NCBI GenBank assembly: GCA_020621405.1
Contig: JAHRYN010000005.1
Span: 62,001 to 126,000 of the forward strand
Origin: Betaproteobacteria bacterium
GTDB lineage: Bacteria; Pseudomonadota; Gammaproteobacteria; Burkholderiales; Rhodocyclaceae
DNA length: 64,000 nt
Direction of reading: 5' to 3'
Shown here: positions 36,111 through 43,272 of the stretch, piece by piece
How positions within the stretch are numbered: position 1 is the first letter of the stretch
Layout: every line of letters begins with the position of its first letter
Program-made: the position numbers and the translations under genes
The notes under the pieces: model-generated
What the model was told of the DNA's origin: nothing
The model's input: the letters and a program-made list of their open reading frames with translations, nothing else
The model's database searches: none

Positions 36111-37066
36111 GACCAGGCGCTGCGGATGGCTGCGATGCCGTGCGCCCCGCAGGCGTGTGCCCGGGCTTCGTGCGAGCCGTCGAGCCCGCCGATGGCGAAC
36201 ACCGGAATCGCGCAGCCGGCGATCAGGTCGGTCAGCGCGTCCCAGCCGAGTACCGGCGCACCGGGATGGGTCGCGGTCGGCAGTACCGGTCCGACTACCG
36301 CATAGTCGAGTCCGAGCCGCTGTGCATGCGCCAGATCGTCGGTCGTGTGGCAGGACGCGCCGACCCAGTCCAGCGGCGGACGGGCGTCGAGCGTGGCCAG
36401 TTGCGCCGATTTCAGATGCACGCCGTCGGCGCCCAGCGACCGCGCCGCGTCGATGTCGCCGTTGATCACCGTCAGCGAGCCGGCGCTGCGGGCGATCCGG
36501 ATCGCCTCGGCCGCGAAGGCGCGCGTGCCGTCGTCGAACACCGGCTCGCGGATCTGCAGCAGCAGCGGGCGGGCGGCACAGGCGCGGCGGATTGCGTCGA
36601 GCTGGACGGCGGCGCCGATCTGCCAGGCGTGGCTGACCGCCATCCGGCCGGGCAGCCTCAGCGACTTGAGCACCGGTCCGTTGGCCGGCAGCATCGGCCC
36701 GACCGTCAGCGTGTCGGCACGCTGCCAGCACAGCGCGCTGTGCACGTGGTCGTGCAGTTCGCCGCTCCACGCCTTGACGCGGAAGAAGTGCAGCCGGACG
36801 AATGCGTGTTCGTACTCGTGCGACAGCGTGATCCAGGGCGAGCATTCGAGCACGCGGATGCCCAGTTCCTCGTCCAGTTCGCGCACCAGCGCGTCCACCG
36901 GACGTTCGCCCGGCTCGACCTTGCCGCCCGGAAACTCCCAGTAACCAGGGTAGAAGGTGCCGGGCGCACGCTGGCCGAGCAGGAATTCGCGCTCCTGAGC
37001 CCGGCCCTGCGGCCCGTCGCGGAAGATGACGGCCGCCGCGACGGCGACCTGCTTGCGTCCGCTCAT
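36107..37066 (-). CDS. mutT: Nudix hydrolase fused to ThiE-like domain
   Basis: 319 residues. The N-terminal Nudix domain (about 5-135) has a complete Nudix box GGKVEPGERPVDALVRELDE-ELG, suggesting 8-oxo-dGTP hydrolysis. The C-terminal domain (about 145-319) resembles thiamine-phosphate synthase (GADGVHLKSAQL, WVGASCHTTDDLAHAQRLGLDYAVVGPVLPT, PVFAIGGLD). This fusion is common in beta- and gammaproteobacteria; whether the ThiE part is active is uncertain. Coupled to the TraB-like gene downstream and 25 bases from the DUF815 gene upstream. Confidence 0.9.
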   Translation of the reverse strand: MSGRKQVAVAAAVIFRDGPQGRAQEREFLLGQRAPGTFYPGYWEFPGGKVEPGERPVDALVRELDEELGIRVLECSPWITLSHEYEHAFVRLHFFRVKAWSGELHDHVHSALCWQRADTLTVGPMLPANGPVLKSLRLPGRMAVSHAWQIGAAVQLDAIRRACAARPLLLQIREPVFDDGTRAFAAEAIRIARSAGSLTVINGDIDAARSLGADGVHLKSAQLATLDARPPLDWVGASCHTTDDLAHAQRLGLDYAVVGPVLPTATHPGAPVLGWDALTDLIAGCAIPVFAIGGLDGSHEARAHACGAHGIAAIRSAWS

Positions 37067-37091
37067 CGATCAGCCGCCCTTGCCGCGAGGG

Positions 37092-37967
37092 TCATTGTTT
37101 CTCCGCATGCTGTCCGGCCCAGTCGCGGGCGAACTGCCAGGCGACGCGACCGCTGCGCGAACCGCGCTCCAGCGTCCAGCGCAGCGCGTCGGCACGTGCC
37201 GCCTCGATCTGCTCCGGCGGCACACCGAGCTTCTTCAGCCAGTGGCGCACGATGTCCAGATACGCTTCCTGGTCGAACGGGTAGAAGGACAGCCACAGGC
37301 CGAAGCGTTCCGACAGCGATATCTTTTCCTCGATCGCCTCGCCCGGATGCACCTCGCCATCGACATGCTTCGCCTCGTTGTTTTCCGAGAAGTACTCGGG
37401 CATCAGGTGGCGCCGGTTCGACGTGGCGTAGATCAGCACGTTTTCGAGTACCGCCGACACCGAGCCGTCGAGGATGCTCTTGAGCGCCTTGTAGCCCGGC
37501 TCGCCGGATTCGAACGACAGGTCGTCGCAGTAGATGATGAAGCGTTCCGGCCGCCCGGCGATCAGGTCGGTGATGTCGGGCAGATCGACCAGGTCATCGC
37601 GGTCGACCTCGATCAGGCGCAGGCCTTTTTTTGCGTAGTCGTTCAGCAGCGCTTTCACCAGCGAACTCTTGCCGGTGCCGCGTGCGCCGGTCAGCAGCAC
37701 GTTGTTGGCCGGCTTGCCCTCGACGAACTGCTTGGTGTTGGCGTTGATGCGCGCCTTCTGCACGTCGATGTCGCGCAGATCGGACAGACGCAGCTTGTGC
37801 GGATGGGCGACCGGTTCGAGCCGGCCGCGGCCGTTGCTGCGGCGCCAGCGGTAGGCGATCGCCTTCCAGTCGGGGGCTGCCGGTGGCGCCGGCAGGATAT
37901 GTTCGAGGCGGTCGAACAGCGCGTGCGCGCGTGCGATCAGGCTTTCGAAACCATCACGGTTGGTCAT
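37092..37967 (-). CDS. DUF815 AAA+ ATPase
   Basis: 291 residues from the ATG at 37967. Walker A is LTGARGTGKSS (about 90-100) and a Walker-B-like FIIYCDDLSFE follows, with a sensor ATSNRRHLMPEYF. This is the typical DUF815 arrangement. The start overlaps the end of a 49-codon gene by 14 bases. Function unknown. Confidence 0.85.
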   Translation of the reverse strand: MTNRDGFESLIARAHALFDRLEHILPAPPAAPDWKAIAYRWRRSNGRGRLEPVAHPHKLRLSDLRDIDVQKARINANTKQFVEGKPANNVLLTGARGTGKSSLVKALLNDYAKKGLRLIEVDRDDLVDLPDITDLIAGRPERFIIYCDDLSFESGEPGYKALKSILDGSVSAVLENVLIYATSNRRHLMPEYFSENNEAKHVDGEVHPGEAIEEKISLSERFGLWLSFYPFDQEAYLDIVRHWLKKLGVPPEQIEAARADALRWTLERGSRSGRVAWQFARDWAGQHAEKQ

Positions 37968-38103
37968 GGCCGTCTTTCTTGTCAGTGAGCGCCTTCGGCG
38001 GCTCGGAGTGTGCGGATTCGTCGTGGCTGCGCGGCCGCGTCCACCACAGGATGAACAGGAACAGCGCCAGCGCAGTACCGGATTCGAGCAGGAATATCCA
38101 CAT
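37954..38103 (-). CDS. 49-residue single-helix membrane protein
   Basis: A short frame from the ATG at 38103 to a TGA at 37954, in a different frame from the DUF815 gene and overlapping its start by 14 bases. It has one strong membrane helix (MWIFLLESGTALALFLFILWW) and a charged tail (TRPRSHDESAHSEPPKALTD). AAGGAAACC lies upstream of the ATG. Translational coupling to the ATPase is likely. Too short to assign to a family. Confidence 0.55.
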   Translation of the reverse strand: MWIFLLESGTALALFLFILWWTRPRSHDESAHSEPPKALTDKKDGHDQP

Positions 38104-38204
38104 GGAGCGGGGTTTCCTTTGTCAGGGCGCCGGTCGGTGCGACCGGCGCTCGTTATCATTGCGCCCTCAGCGCTTGCGGGCGCGCCAATCTAAAGCACAT
38201 CACG

Positions 38205-39482
38205 ATGTTCGAGCAAATCCGTCTGCGTCTGGCCACCTTCGTTTGCGCGCTGCTGCTGGCTGCCTGCGCCTCGGCGCCGAAGCCGGACGCGACACCTGCC
38301 GTCGGGCCGGCCTGTCCCGCGGCACCCGGCCACGCACCGACCGCACAAGCCTGTCCTGCCTGCCCGGCCTGTGCCGCGTGTCCGGCCTGTCCCGCTCCGG
38401 TACCCGAAGCCAAGCCGCTGCCGCCGCGGCTGGTCGCCGCCGGGTGGTCGGCGCTCGAAGGCTGGACCGACGACGATCTGCGCGAGGCGCTGCCGGCGCT
38501 GCGTGCGTCGTGCAGCGCGCTCGCCTCGAAGCCGGGCTGGACGGAGGCCTGCGCGGCAAGCACGCGGCTCGATCAGGGAGACAACGCGGCGATCCGGGCG
38601 TTCTTCGAATCCGCTTTCCGGCCGTGGCAGCTGCTCAACGGCGACGGCAGCGACCAGGGCCTGGTCACCGGTTACTACGAGCCGCTGCTGCGCGCCAGCC
38701 GCACGCGCACCGGCAGCTACCGGCATCCGATCTATGCGGTGCCGGACGATCTGCTGGTGATCGACCTGGCCAGCGTCAATCCGGATCTGAAGAACATGCG
38801 CCTGCGCGGCCGGCTGGACGGGCGGAAGATCGTGCCCTACTGGTCACGTGGCGAACTGGAGGCGAGGGCGCCCGAACTCGACCGCAAGGCGCTGTTCTGG
38901 GCGGCCGACGCGCTCGACGTGTTCTTCCTGCAGGTGCAGGGTTCGGGCCAGATCGAACTGCCGGAAGGCGGGCGCGTGCGCGTGGGCTATGCCGATCAGA
39001 ACGGCCACCCCTACCAGTCGGTTGGCCGCTGGCTGGTCGATCAGGGCGAGCTGAAGCTGGAGCAGGCGTCGATGCAGGGCATACGCGACTGGGCGCGCGC
39101 CAATCCGTCGCGTGTGGCGACCATGATGGCGGCCAATCCGAGCTATGTGTTCTTCCGCGAACTACCGATCGGCAAGCAGGCGCCCGGATTGCCCGAGGGG
39201 CCGCTCGGTGCGCTGGGCGTGCCGCTCGCCGGCAGCCGGGCGATTGCGGTCGATCCGCGCAGCGTGCCGCTCGGCGCGCCGGTGTGGCTGGACACCACAC
39301 GCCCGAACAGCAGCCAGCCGCTGCGTCGCCTCGTGATGGCACAGGACACCGGCGGCGCAATCCGCGGCGGTGTGCGTGCCGACTTCTTCTGGGGCTTCGG
39401 CCCGGACGCCGGCGCACAGGCCGGTCGCATGCGCCAGCAGGGACGCATGTGGGTGCTGCTGCCGGTGGGCATCACGCCCTGA
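38205..39482 (+). CDS. mltA: Membrane-bound lytic murein transglycosylase A with Cys-rich linker
   Basis: 425 residues. A lipoprotein signal with lipobox LLAAC (Cys at about residue 21) is followed by a linker of CPAC-type repeats (about 45-62: ACPACPACAACPACP). Then comes the MltA domain (LVTGYYEPLL, FFLQVQGSGQIELPEGG, VGYADQNGHPYQSVGRWL) and the C-terminal 3D domain (AQDTGGAIRGGVRADFFWG), which contains the catalytic Asp. It cleaves glycan strands to 1,6-anhydro products. The repeated Cys linker is not a normal part of MltA. Confidence 0.93.
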   Translation: MFEQIRLRLATFVCALLLAACASAPKPDATPAVGPACPAAPGHAPTAQACPACPACAACPACPAPVPEAKPLPPRLVAAGWSALEGWTDDDLREALPALRASCSALASKPGWTEACAASTRLDQGDNAAIRAFFESAFRPWQLLNGDGSDQGLVTGYYEPLLRASRTRTGSYRHPIYAVPDDLLVIDLASVNPDLKNMRLRGRLDGRKIVPYWSRGELEARAPELDRKALFWAADALDVFFLQVQGSGQIELPEGGRVRVGYADQNGHPYQSVGRWLVDQGELKLEQASMQGIRDWARANPSRVATMMAANPSYVFFRELPIGKQAPGLPEGPLGALGVPLAGSRAIAVDPRSVPLGAPVWLDTTRPNSSQPLRRLVMAQDTGGAIRGGVRADFFWGFGPDAGAQAGRMRQQGRMWVLLPVGITP

Positions 39483-39575
39483 CGGGCGAGATGCAGGACT
39501 CAAGCGGCAAGTTGCAAGGTTCATGCGATGCGACGACCTCGCCGCCTGCATCCTGCCACTTGCCACCAACGACGC

Positions 39576-40289
39576 TTACTTGATGTTGGCGATCCGCTGT
39601 TCCAGCTGCGCCACCGGGACATAGCCCGGAATGCGTTCGCCGGTGCTCAGGAAGATGGTCGGCGTGCCGCGCACGCGGTACTTCTCGCCCAGCGCGACCG
39701 AGCGCTGCAGGCCTGCGGTGTCGCAGCTCGCCGTGGCGGCAGCCGGCACGACGTTGGTGGTCATCCAGTCGCTCCAGGTCTTGGCGCGATCGGCCGAACA
39801 CCAGATGGCTTCGGCCTTCTTCTGCGAATCCGGGCCGAGCACCGGCGTCAGGAAGGTGTAGATGGTCACGTCCTTCATGCCCAGCAGTTCCTTCGCCAGC
39901 TTCTTGCAGTAGCCGCAGTTCGGGTCCTCGAAGGTAGCGATCACGCGCTTGCCGTTGCCGCGCACCTGCTTGATCGCGATGTCCAGCGGCAGTTCGGCGA
40001 AGTTGATCGCCGAAATCTGGTTCACCCGCTGCTGCGTGATGTTCTGGCGTGTCTTCGTGTCGAGGATTTCACCGAGAATCAGGTAGTTGGCCTTGTCATC
40101 GGTGTAGACGATTTCACCGCCGACCCGGACTTCGTAAAGGCCCAAGTAGGGCGTCTTCACCACGCCTTCGACCTTGGCCCCGTTGCCGAGTGCGGCCTCG
40201 ACGGCGGCCTTGATCGACTCTTCCGGCCCTGCCTGTGCGGCCGATGCGGCCAGAGCGCACAGCAGTGCGGCGGTGTACTTGATGGACAT
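39576..40289 (-). CDS. dsbC: Thiol:disulphide interchange protein DsbC
   Basis: 237 residues from the ATG at 40289: signal peptide (1-20, ASAAQA-G), N-terminal dimerisation domain, then a thioredoxin fold with active site CGYC (DPNCGYCKK) and the cis-Pro loop RGTPTIF. DsbC isomerises wrong disulphides in the periplasm. It lies 38 bases downstream of the ubiH-like gene on the same strand. Confidence 0.95.
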   Translation of the reverse strand: MSIKYTAALLCALAASAAQAGPEESIKAAVEAALGNGAKVEGVVKTPYLGLYEVRVGGEIVYTDDKANYLILGEILDTKTRQNITQQRVNQISAINFAELPLDIAIKQVRGNGKRVIATFEDPNCGYCKKLAKELLGMKDVTIYTFLTPVLGPDSQKKAEAIWCSADRAKTWSDWMTTNVVPAAATASCDTAGLQRSVALGEKYRVRGTPTIFLSTGERIPGYVPVAQLEQRIANIK

Positions 40290-40327
40290 GAAAACTCCCG
40301 TTGTGGCACGCCTCATTGGCGTGCCGG

Positions 40328-41494
40328 TTATCCGAGCGCGTAGCGTACCAGCGCGTTCCGTAGGACAGGCATGCGTTGTGTCAGGTTCAGTCCGGTATTG
40401 CGCAGCCAGGACAGGGCCGGCCATTCCGGCCGGAACAGTTCGTGCAGTGCGTGCGTCGTCAGCTGCAGCGCGTTCACCTCTTCCGCACGCTTGCGTTCGT
40501 AGCGGCGCAGCACGCGCGGATCGCCGAGCACACTGCGGTCCTGCCCCGCCAGCACGCCGGCCAGCACGCGCACGTCGGCAAAGCCGAGATTGATGCCGTG
40601 TCCGGACAGCGGGTGGATGGCGTGCGCCGCGTCGCCGACCAGCGCCACGCCCGGCGCGATGACTTTCGGCACCTGCATCAGGCGCAGCGGAAAGCCGGCA
40701 GCGGGTGTCACCACTTCCAGCGCGCCCAGCTTGTGCTCGCCCGCTTCGGCCACCCGTGCAGCGAGCGTAGCCGCGTCATGTTGCAGAAGTTCGCGTCCGG
40801 TTGCTTCGGGCGCCGACCACACCATGGACATGTGCTGGCCGGGCAGCGGCAGGAAGGCGAGCACGCCGTCCGGGCGGAACCACTGCCAGGCGCAGCCCAG
40901 ATGAGGCTTCTCGCAGCGGAAGTTGGCCACCACGCCCAGTTCGCCGTAATCGGTGAAACGTGCTTCCAGCGCGGTCTGGGCGCGTACCCAGGAGTTGACG
41001 CCGTCGGCACCGACCACCAGCGCCGCGTTCAGGCGGCGACCGTCTTCCAGTTCGAGCAGCGAACGGCCGTCCGCGTGGTTCAGACTGGCGGGCCGGGCCG
41101 GGCACAGCAGCGTCACATTGGCCTGGCGCTTGACGCCTTCCCACAGTTCGCGCGCCAGCAGGCTGGATTCGGCGATCCACGCCAGTTCGCCGACGCCGAC
41201 CTCGAAGGCCGAAAAGTCGAGCCGGGCAGCGCGGTCGCCATAGACCTCGATGCGGGTCAGCGCCTGCAGGCGGGTGTGGTCAAGATGCGCCCAGGCGCCG
41301 ATTTCATCGAGAAAGCGTGCGCTGGACGGACTGATCGCATAGACGCGTGCGTCCCAGCCGCCGACCGGCCACTCGGGCATGCGGCCCTCGACCAGCGCGA
41401 TCGACAGCCGCTCGCGGCGCAGCGCCGCGCACAGCGCCAGCCCCGCCAGTCCTGCGCCCACGACCACGACGTCGAAATCCAGATCCTGCGGCAT
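40328..41494 (-). CDS. ubiH: UbiH/UbiF family FAD-dependent monooxygenase
   Basis: 388 residues from the ATG at 41494. The FAD motif GAGLAGLALCAAL is at the N-terminus. A second FAD/NAD block VVGADGVNSWVR follows, then GVALVGDAAHAIHPLSGHGINLGFADV, the family hallmark. It hydroxylates the ubiquinone ring. Which of UbiH, UbiF or UbiI it represents cannot be told from sequence alone. Confidence 0.88.
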   Translation of the reverse strand: MPQDLDFDVVVVGAGLAGLALCAALRRERLSIALVEGRMPEWPVGGWDARVYAISPSSARFLDEIGAWAHLDHTRLQALTRIEVYGDRAARLDFSAFEVGVGELAWIAESSLLARELWEGVKRQANVTLLCPARPASLNHADGRSLLELEDGRRLNAALVVGADGVNSWVRAQTALEARFTDYGELGVVANFRCEKPHLGCAWQWFRPDGVLAFLPLPGQHMSMVWSAPEATGRELLQHDAATLAARVAEAGEHKLGALEVVTPAAGFPLRLMQVPKVIAPGVALVGDAAHAIHPLSGHGINLGFADVRVLAGVLAGQDRSVLGDPRVLRRYERKRAEEVNALQLTTHALHELFRPEWPALSWLRNTGLNLTQRMPVLRNALVRYALG

Positions 41495-41595
41495 GGCTCG
41501 ATCCGATCCTGTCTGAAGTAACCCGCGATTGTCCGGCCGCTGCGTCATTCTTGACAAGACCCGCACGCTCCCCGACAATCCACGGCCTTCCAAAT

Positions 41596-41672
41596 GGTGA
41601 TGTAGCTCAGCTGGTTAGAGCGACGGATTCATAATCCGTAGGTCGAGGGTTCAAGTCCCCCCATCACCACCA
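41596..41672 (+). tRNA. tRNA with CAU anticodon (probably elongator Met)
   Basis: 77 bases with encoded CCA. The acceptor stem is GGTGATG/CATCACC, the D-arm AGCTCAGCTGGTTAGAGC, the anticodon stem ACGGA/TCCGT around TTCATAA (anticodon CAT), and the T-loop TTCAAGT. The 5' end is G:C paired, so it is not the initiator. Elongator Met is most likely; tRNA-Ile2, modified by TilS, has the same anticodon and cannot be excluded. Confidence 0.92.
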
Positions 41673-41681
41673 GTATTCAAG

Positions 41682-41707
41682 CGGCCCGCAGCGATGCGGG
41701 CCGTTTT
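41682..41707 (+). terminator. Terminator after the tRNA
   Basis: CGGCCCGCA-GCGA-TGCGGGCCG forms a 9-bp stem with a 4-base loop followed by TTTT, ten bases after the CCA end. Confidence 0.8.
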
Positions 41708-41822
41708 CGTTTGTGTAATCTGGCAGGCGTGCTTATGTGATGCGCGCGAGATCACCGGTATCCGCTGCGTGGTCCGCCGATCTGGCCGCGGCGGGGCCGC
41801 ATCTGCCGCCAAAGGAGATTTC

Positions 41823-42227
41823 ATGCCCGGACCCGCACGAGCAGGCGCGCTTCTATATGCGAAGGACGTCGAGCGGCTGGCCTCGTTCTACGAAAAATTG
41901 CTGCCGATGGCGCGGATTCACGCGGCGGCCGACCTGATCGTTCTGGAGTCGCCGGACTTTCAGCTGGTGGTGCATGCCATGCCACCCGACCGGGCTTCGC
42001 AGGTCGTCGTGGCCTCGCCGCCGTTGCGGCGCGAGCAGAGTGCGCTCAGGCTGTTCTTTACCGTGCCCGGTCTGCAGGACGCGCGCGCCACTGCCGCCCG
42101 GCTGGGTGGCGCGGTGTTTTCCGAGATATGGCATGGTCCGGGCTTCAATGTCAGCAATGCCTGCGATCCGGAGGGCAATGTCTTTCAGTTGCGCGAGCTG
42201 ACCTGCCGAGCGACCGCCAGTCCCTGA
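41823..42227 (+). CDS. VOC (glyoxalase/bleomycin-resistance) superfamily protein
   Basis: 134 residues from the ATG at 41823 with AAAGGAG upstream. The VOC fold is suggested by ALLYAKDVERLASFYEKLL at the start and SNACDPEGNVFQLRE at the end, with two beta-alpha-beta modules. The substrate is unknown. Its stop codon is immediately followed by the BLUF gene ATG, so the two are probably cotranslated. Confidence 0.75.
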   Translation: MPGPARAGALLYAKDVERLASFYEKLLPMARIHAAADLIVLESPDFQLVVHAMPPDRASQVVVASPPLRREQSALRLFFTVPGLQDARATAARLGGAVFSEIWHGPGFNVSNACDPEGNVFQLRELTCRATASP

Positions 42228-42674
42228 ATGCTGCATCCCGTGTCCGACATGTCAGACCTGCAAGCCGTCGTGTATGTCAGTACCGCCACCCAACTGATGG
42301 GGGTGTCGCGGCTCGAATCGCTGTTGATCGAGTCGCGGGATCTCAATCTGGAAAGTGGCGTGACCGGGGTGCTGCTCTACAGCGACGGCGTGTTCATGCA
42401 GTACTTCGAGGGTACGGAAGCGGCCGTGCAGGTGACCTACGAGCGGATCCGGGGCAGTCGCAGGCACAAGGGCATCGTGGAACTGCTCAATGAGCCAGTC
42501 GCCCGGCGCAGCTTTCCTGACTGGCAGATGGGGTTTGCGCAGCCCGCGCGTTCGGAGTTGCTGGCGATGTCGACGGCGCGCTGGCGGCACATGGTCAACG
42601 AAGTGCGGGATCCTTCGGCGACATCGCAGGGCCTCATGCTGCTGCATTCTTTCTGGAAAAACGCCCGGCGATGA
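42228..42674 (+). CDS. BLUF-domain blue-light sensor
   Basis: 148 residues; starts directly after the VOC gene stop (a second in-frame ATG lies at 42249). The BLUF residues are present: Tyr in VVYVSTA, Asn in LNLESGVTGVLLY, Gln in GVFMQYFEG, and the Trp/Met pair in FPDWQMGFA. It binds FAD and changes hydrogen bonding upon blue light. No output domain is attached, so it must act on a partner protein. The C-terminal helices (about 100-148) could mediate that. Confidence 0.9.
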   Translation: MLHPVSDMSDLQAVVYVSTATQLMGVSRLESLLIESRDLNLESGVTGVLLYSDGVFMQYFEGTEAAVQVTYERIRGSRRHKGIVELLNEPVARRSFPDWQMGFAQPARSELLAMSTARWRHMVNEVRDPSATSQGLMLLHSFWKNARR

Positions 42675-42760
42675 GGGCAGGACCGGCGGGTTCCCGGTAG
42701 CATCGGCCGGTGTGCCGGGTGCCGCCTGCAGCGGCCCGGCCTTACCGAAAAGCGATTTTA

Positions 42761-43186
42761 ATGGTTCCCTGGTTCTGGTACGCAATCGGTGCTGCCGTTC
42801 TGTACGGTGCCCACCAGATATTCACTCGCCTTGCGTCAGAGCGCATTGGCGACGGTGTCGGCGGACTCGTGGTCGAGGTCGTCGCCGCGCTGACCATCCT
42901 GCTCTATCTTGCTGTGCTGTGGTTCAGCGGCAACTGGAACCAGAAGTTTTCGCTGTCCGGGGTCAGCTATTCGGCGCTCACGGGCGTCTGCGTAGGCGCG
43001 GGTACAGTGGCTTTTTTCCTGCTGTTCCAGAACGGTGGCCCCGTGTCCGCGGTGCCGGCCATCCTCGCCGGCGGAGCGGCCCTGATGGCGATTGCAGGCA
43101 TATTTTTCTTTCAGGAACCTGCCTCGTGGCAGCGCGTTCTCGGCATCGTGCTGTCGATCAGCGGGTTGTTCCTGCTGCGGCGTTGA
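42761..43186 (+). CDS. Small EamA-type (DMT) membrane protein
   Basis: 141 residues from the ATG at 42761. About five hydrophobic helices form one EamA-like half (YGAHQIFTRLASERIG, GPVSAVPAILAGGAALMAIAGIFFFQEPASWQRVLGIVLSISGL). Half-size DMT proteins work as dimers. Substrate unknown. Confidence 0.75.
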   Translation: MVPWFWYAIGAAVLYGAHQIFTRLASERIGDGVGGLVVEVVAALTILLYLAVLWFSGNWNQKFSLSGVSYSALTGVCVGAGTVAFFLLFQNGGPVSAVPAILAGGAALMAIAGIFFFQEPASWQRVLGIVLSISGLFLLRR

Positions 43187-43272
43187 AGTTCCGGCGCCGG
43201 GCTGAAGGGAGCCGGCCTGCGCAGGGCGTCGACTGTTCGAAGCCGCCGCGGCGGCGCGGTTAGAATTGCCGG

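Noticed and set aside
33063-36305. A 1080-codon plus-strand open frame across the chemoreceptor and TraB-like genes
   Set aside because: It runs antisense to several well-supported genes, has no recognisable domain and no start signal. A shadow frame.
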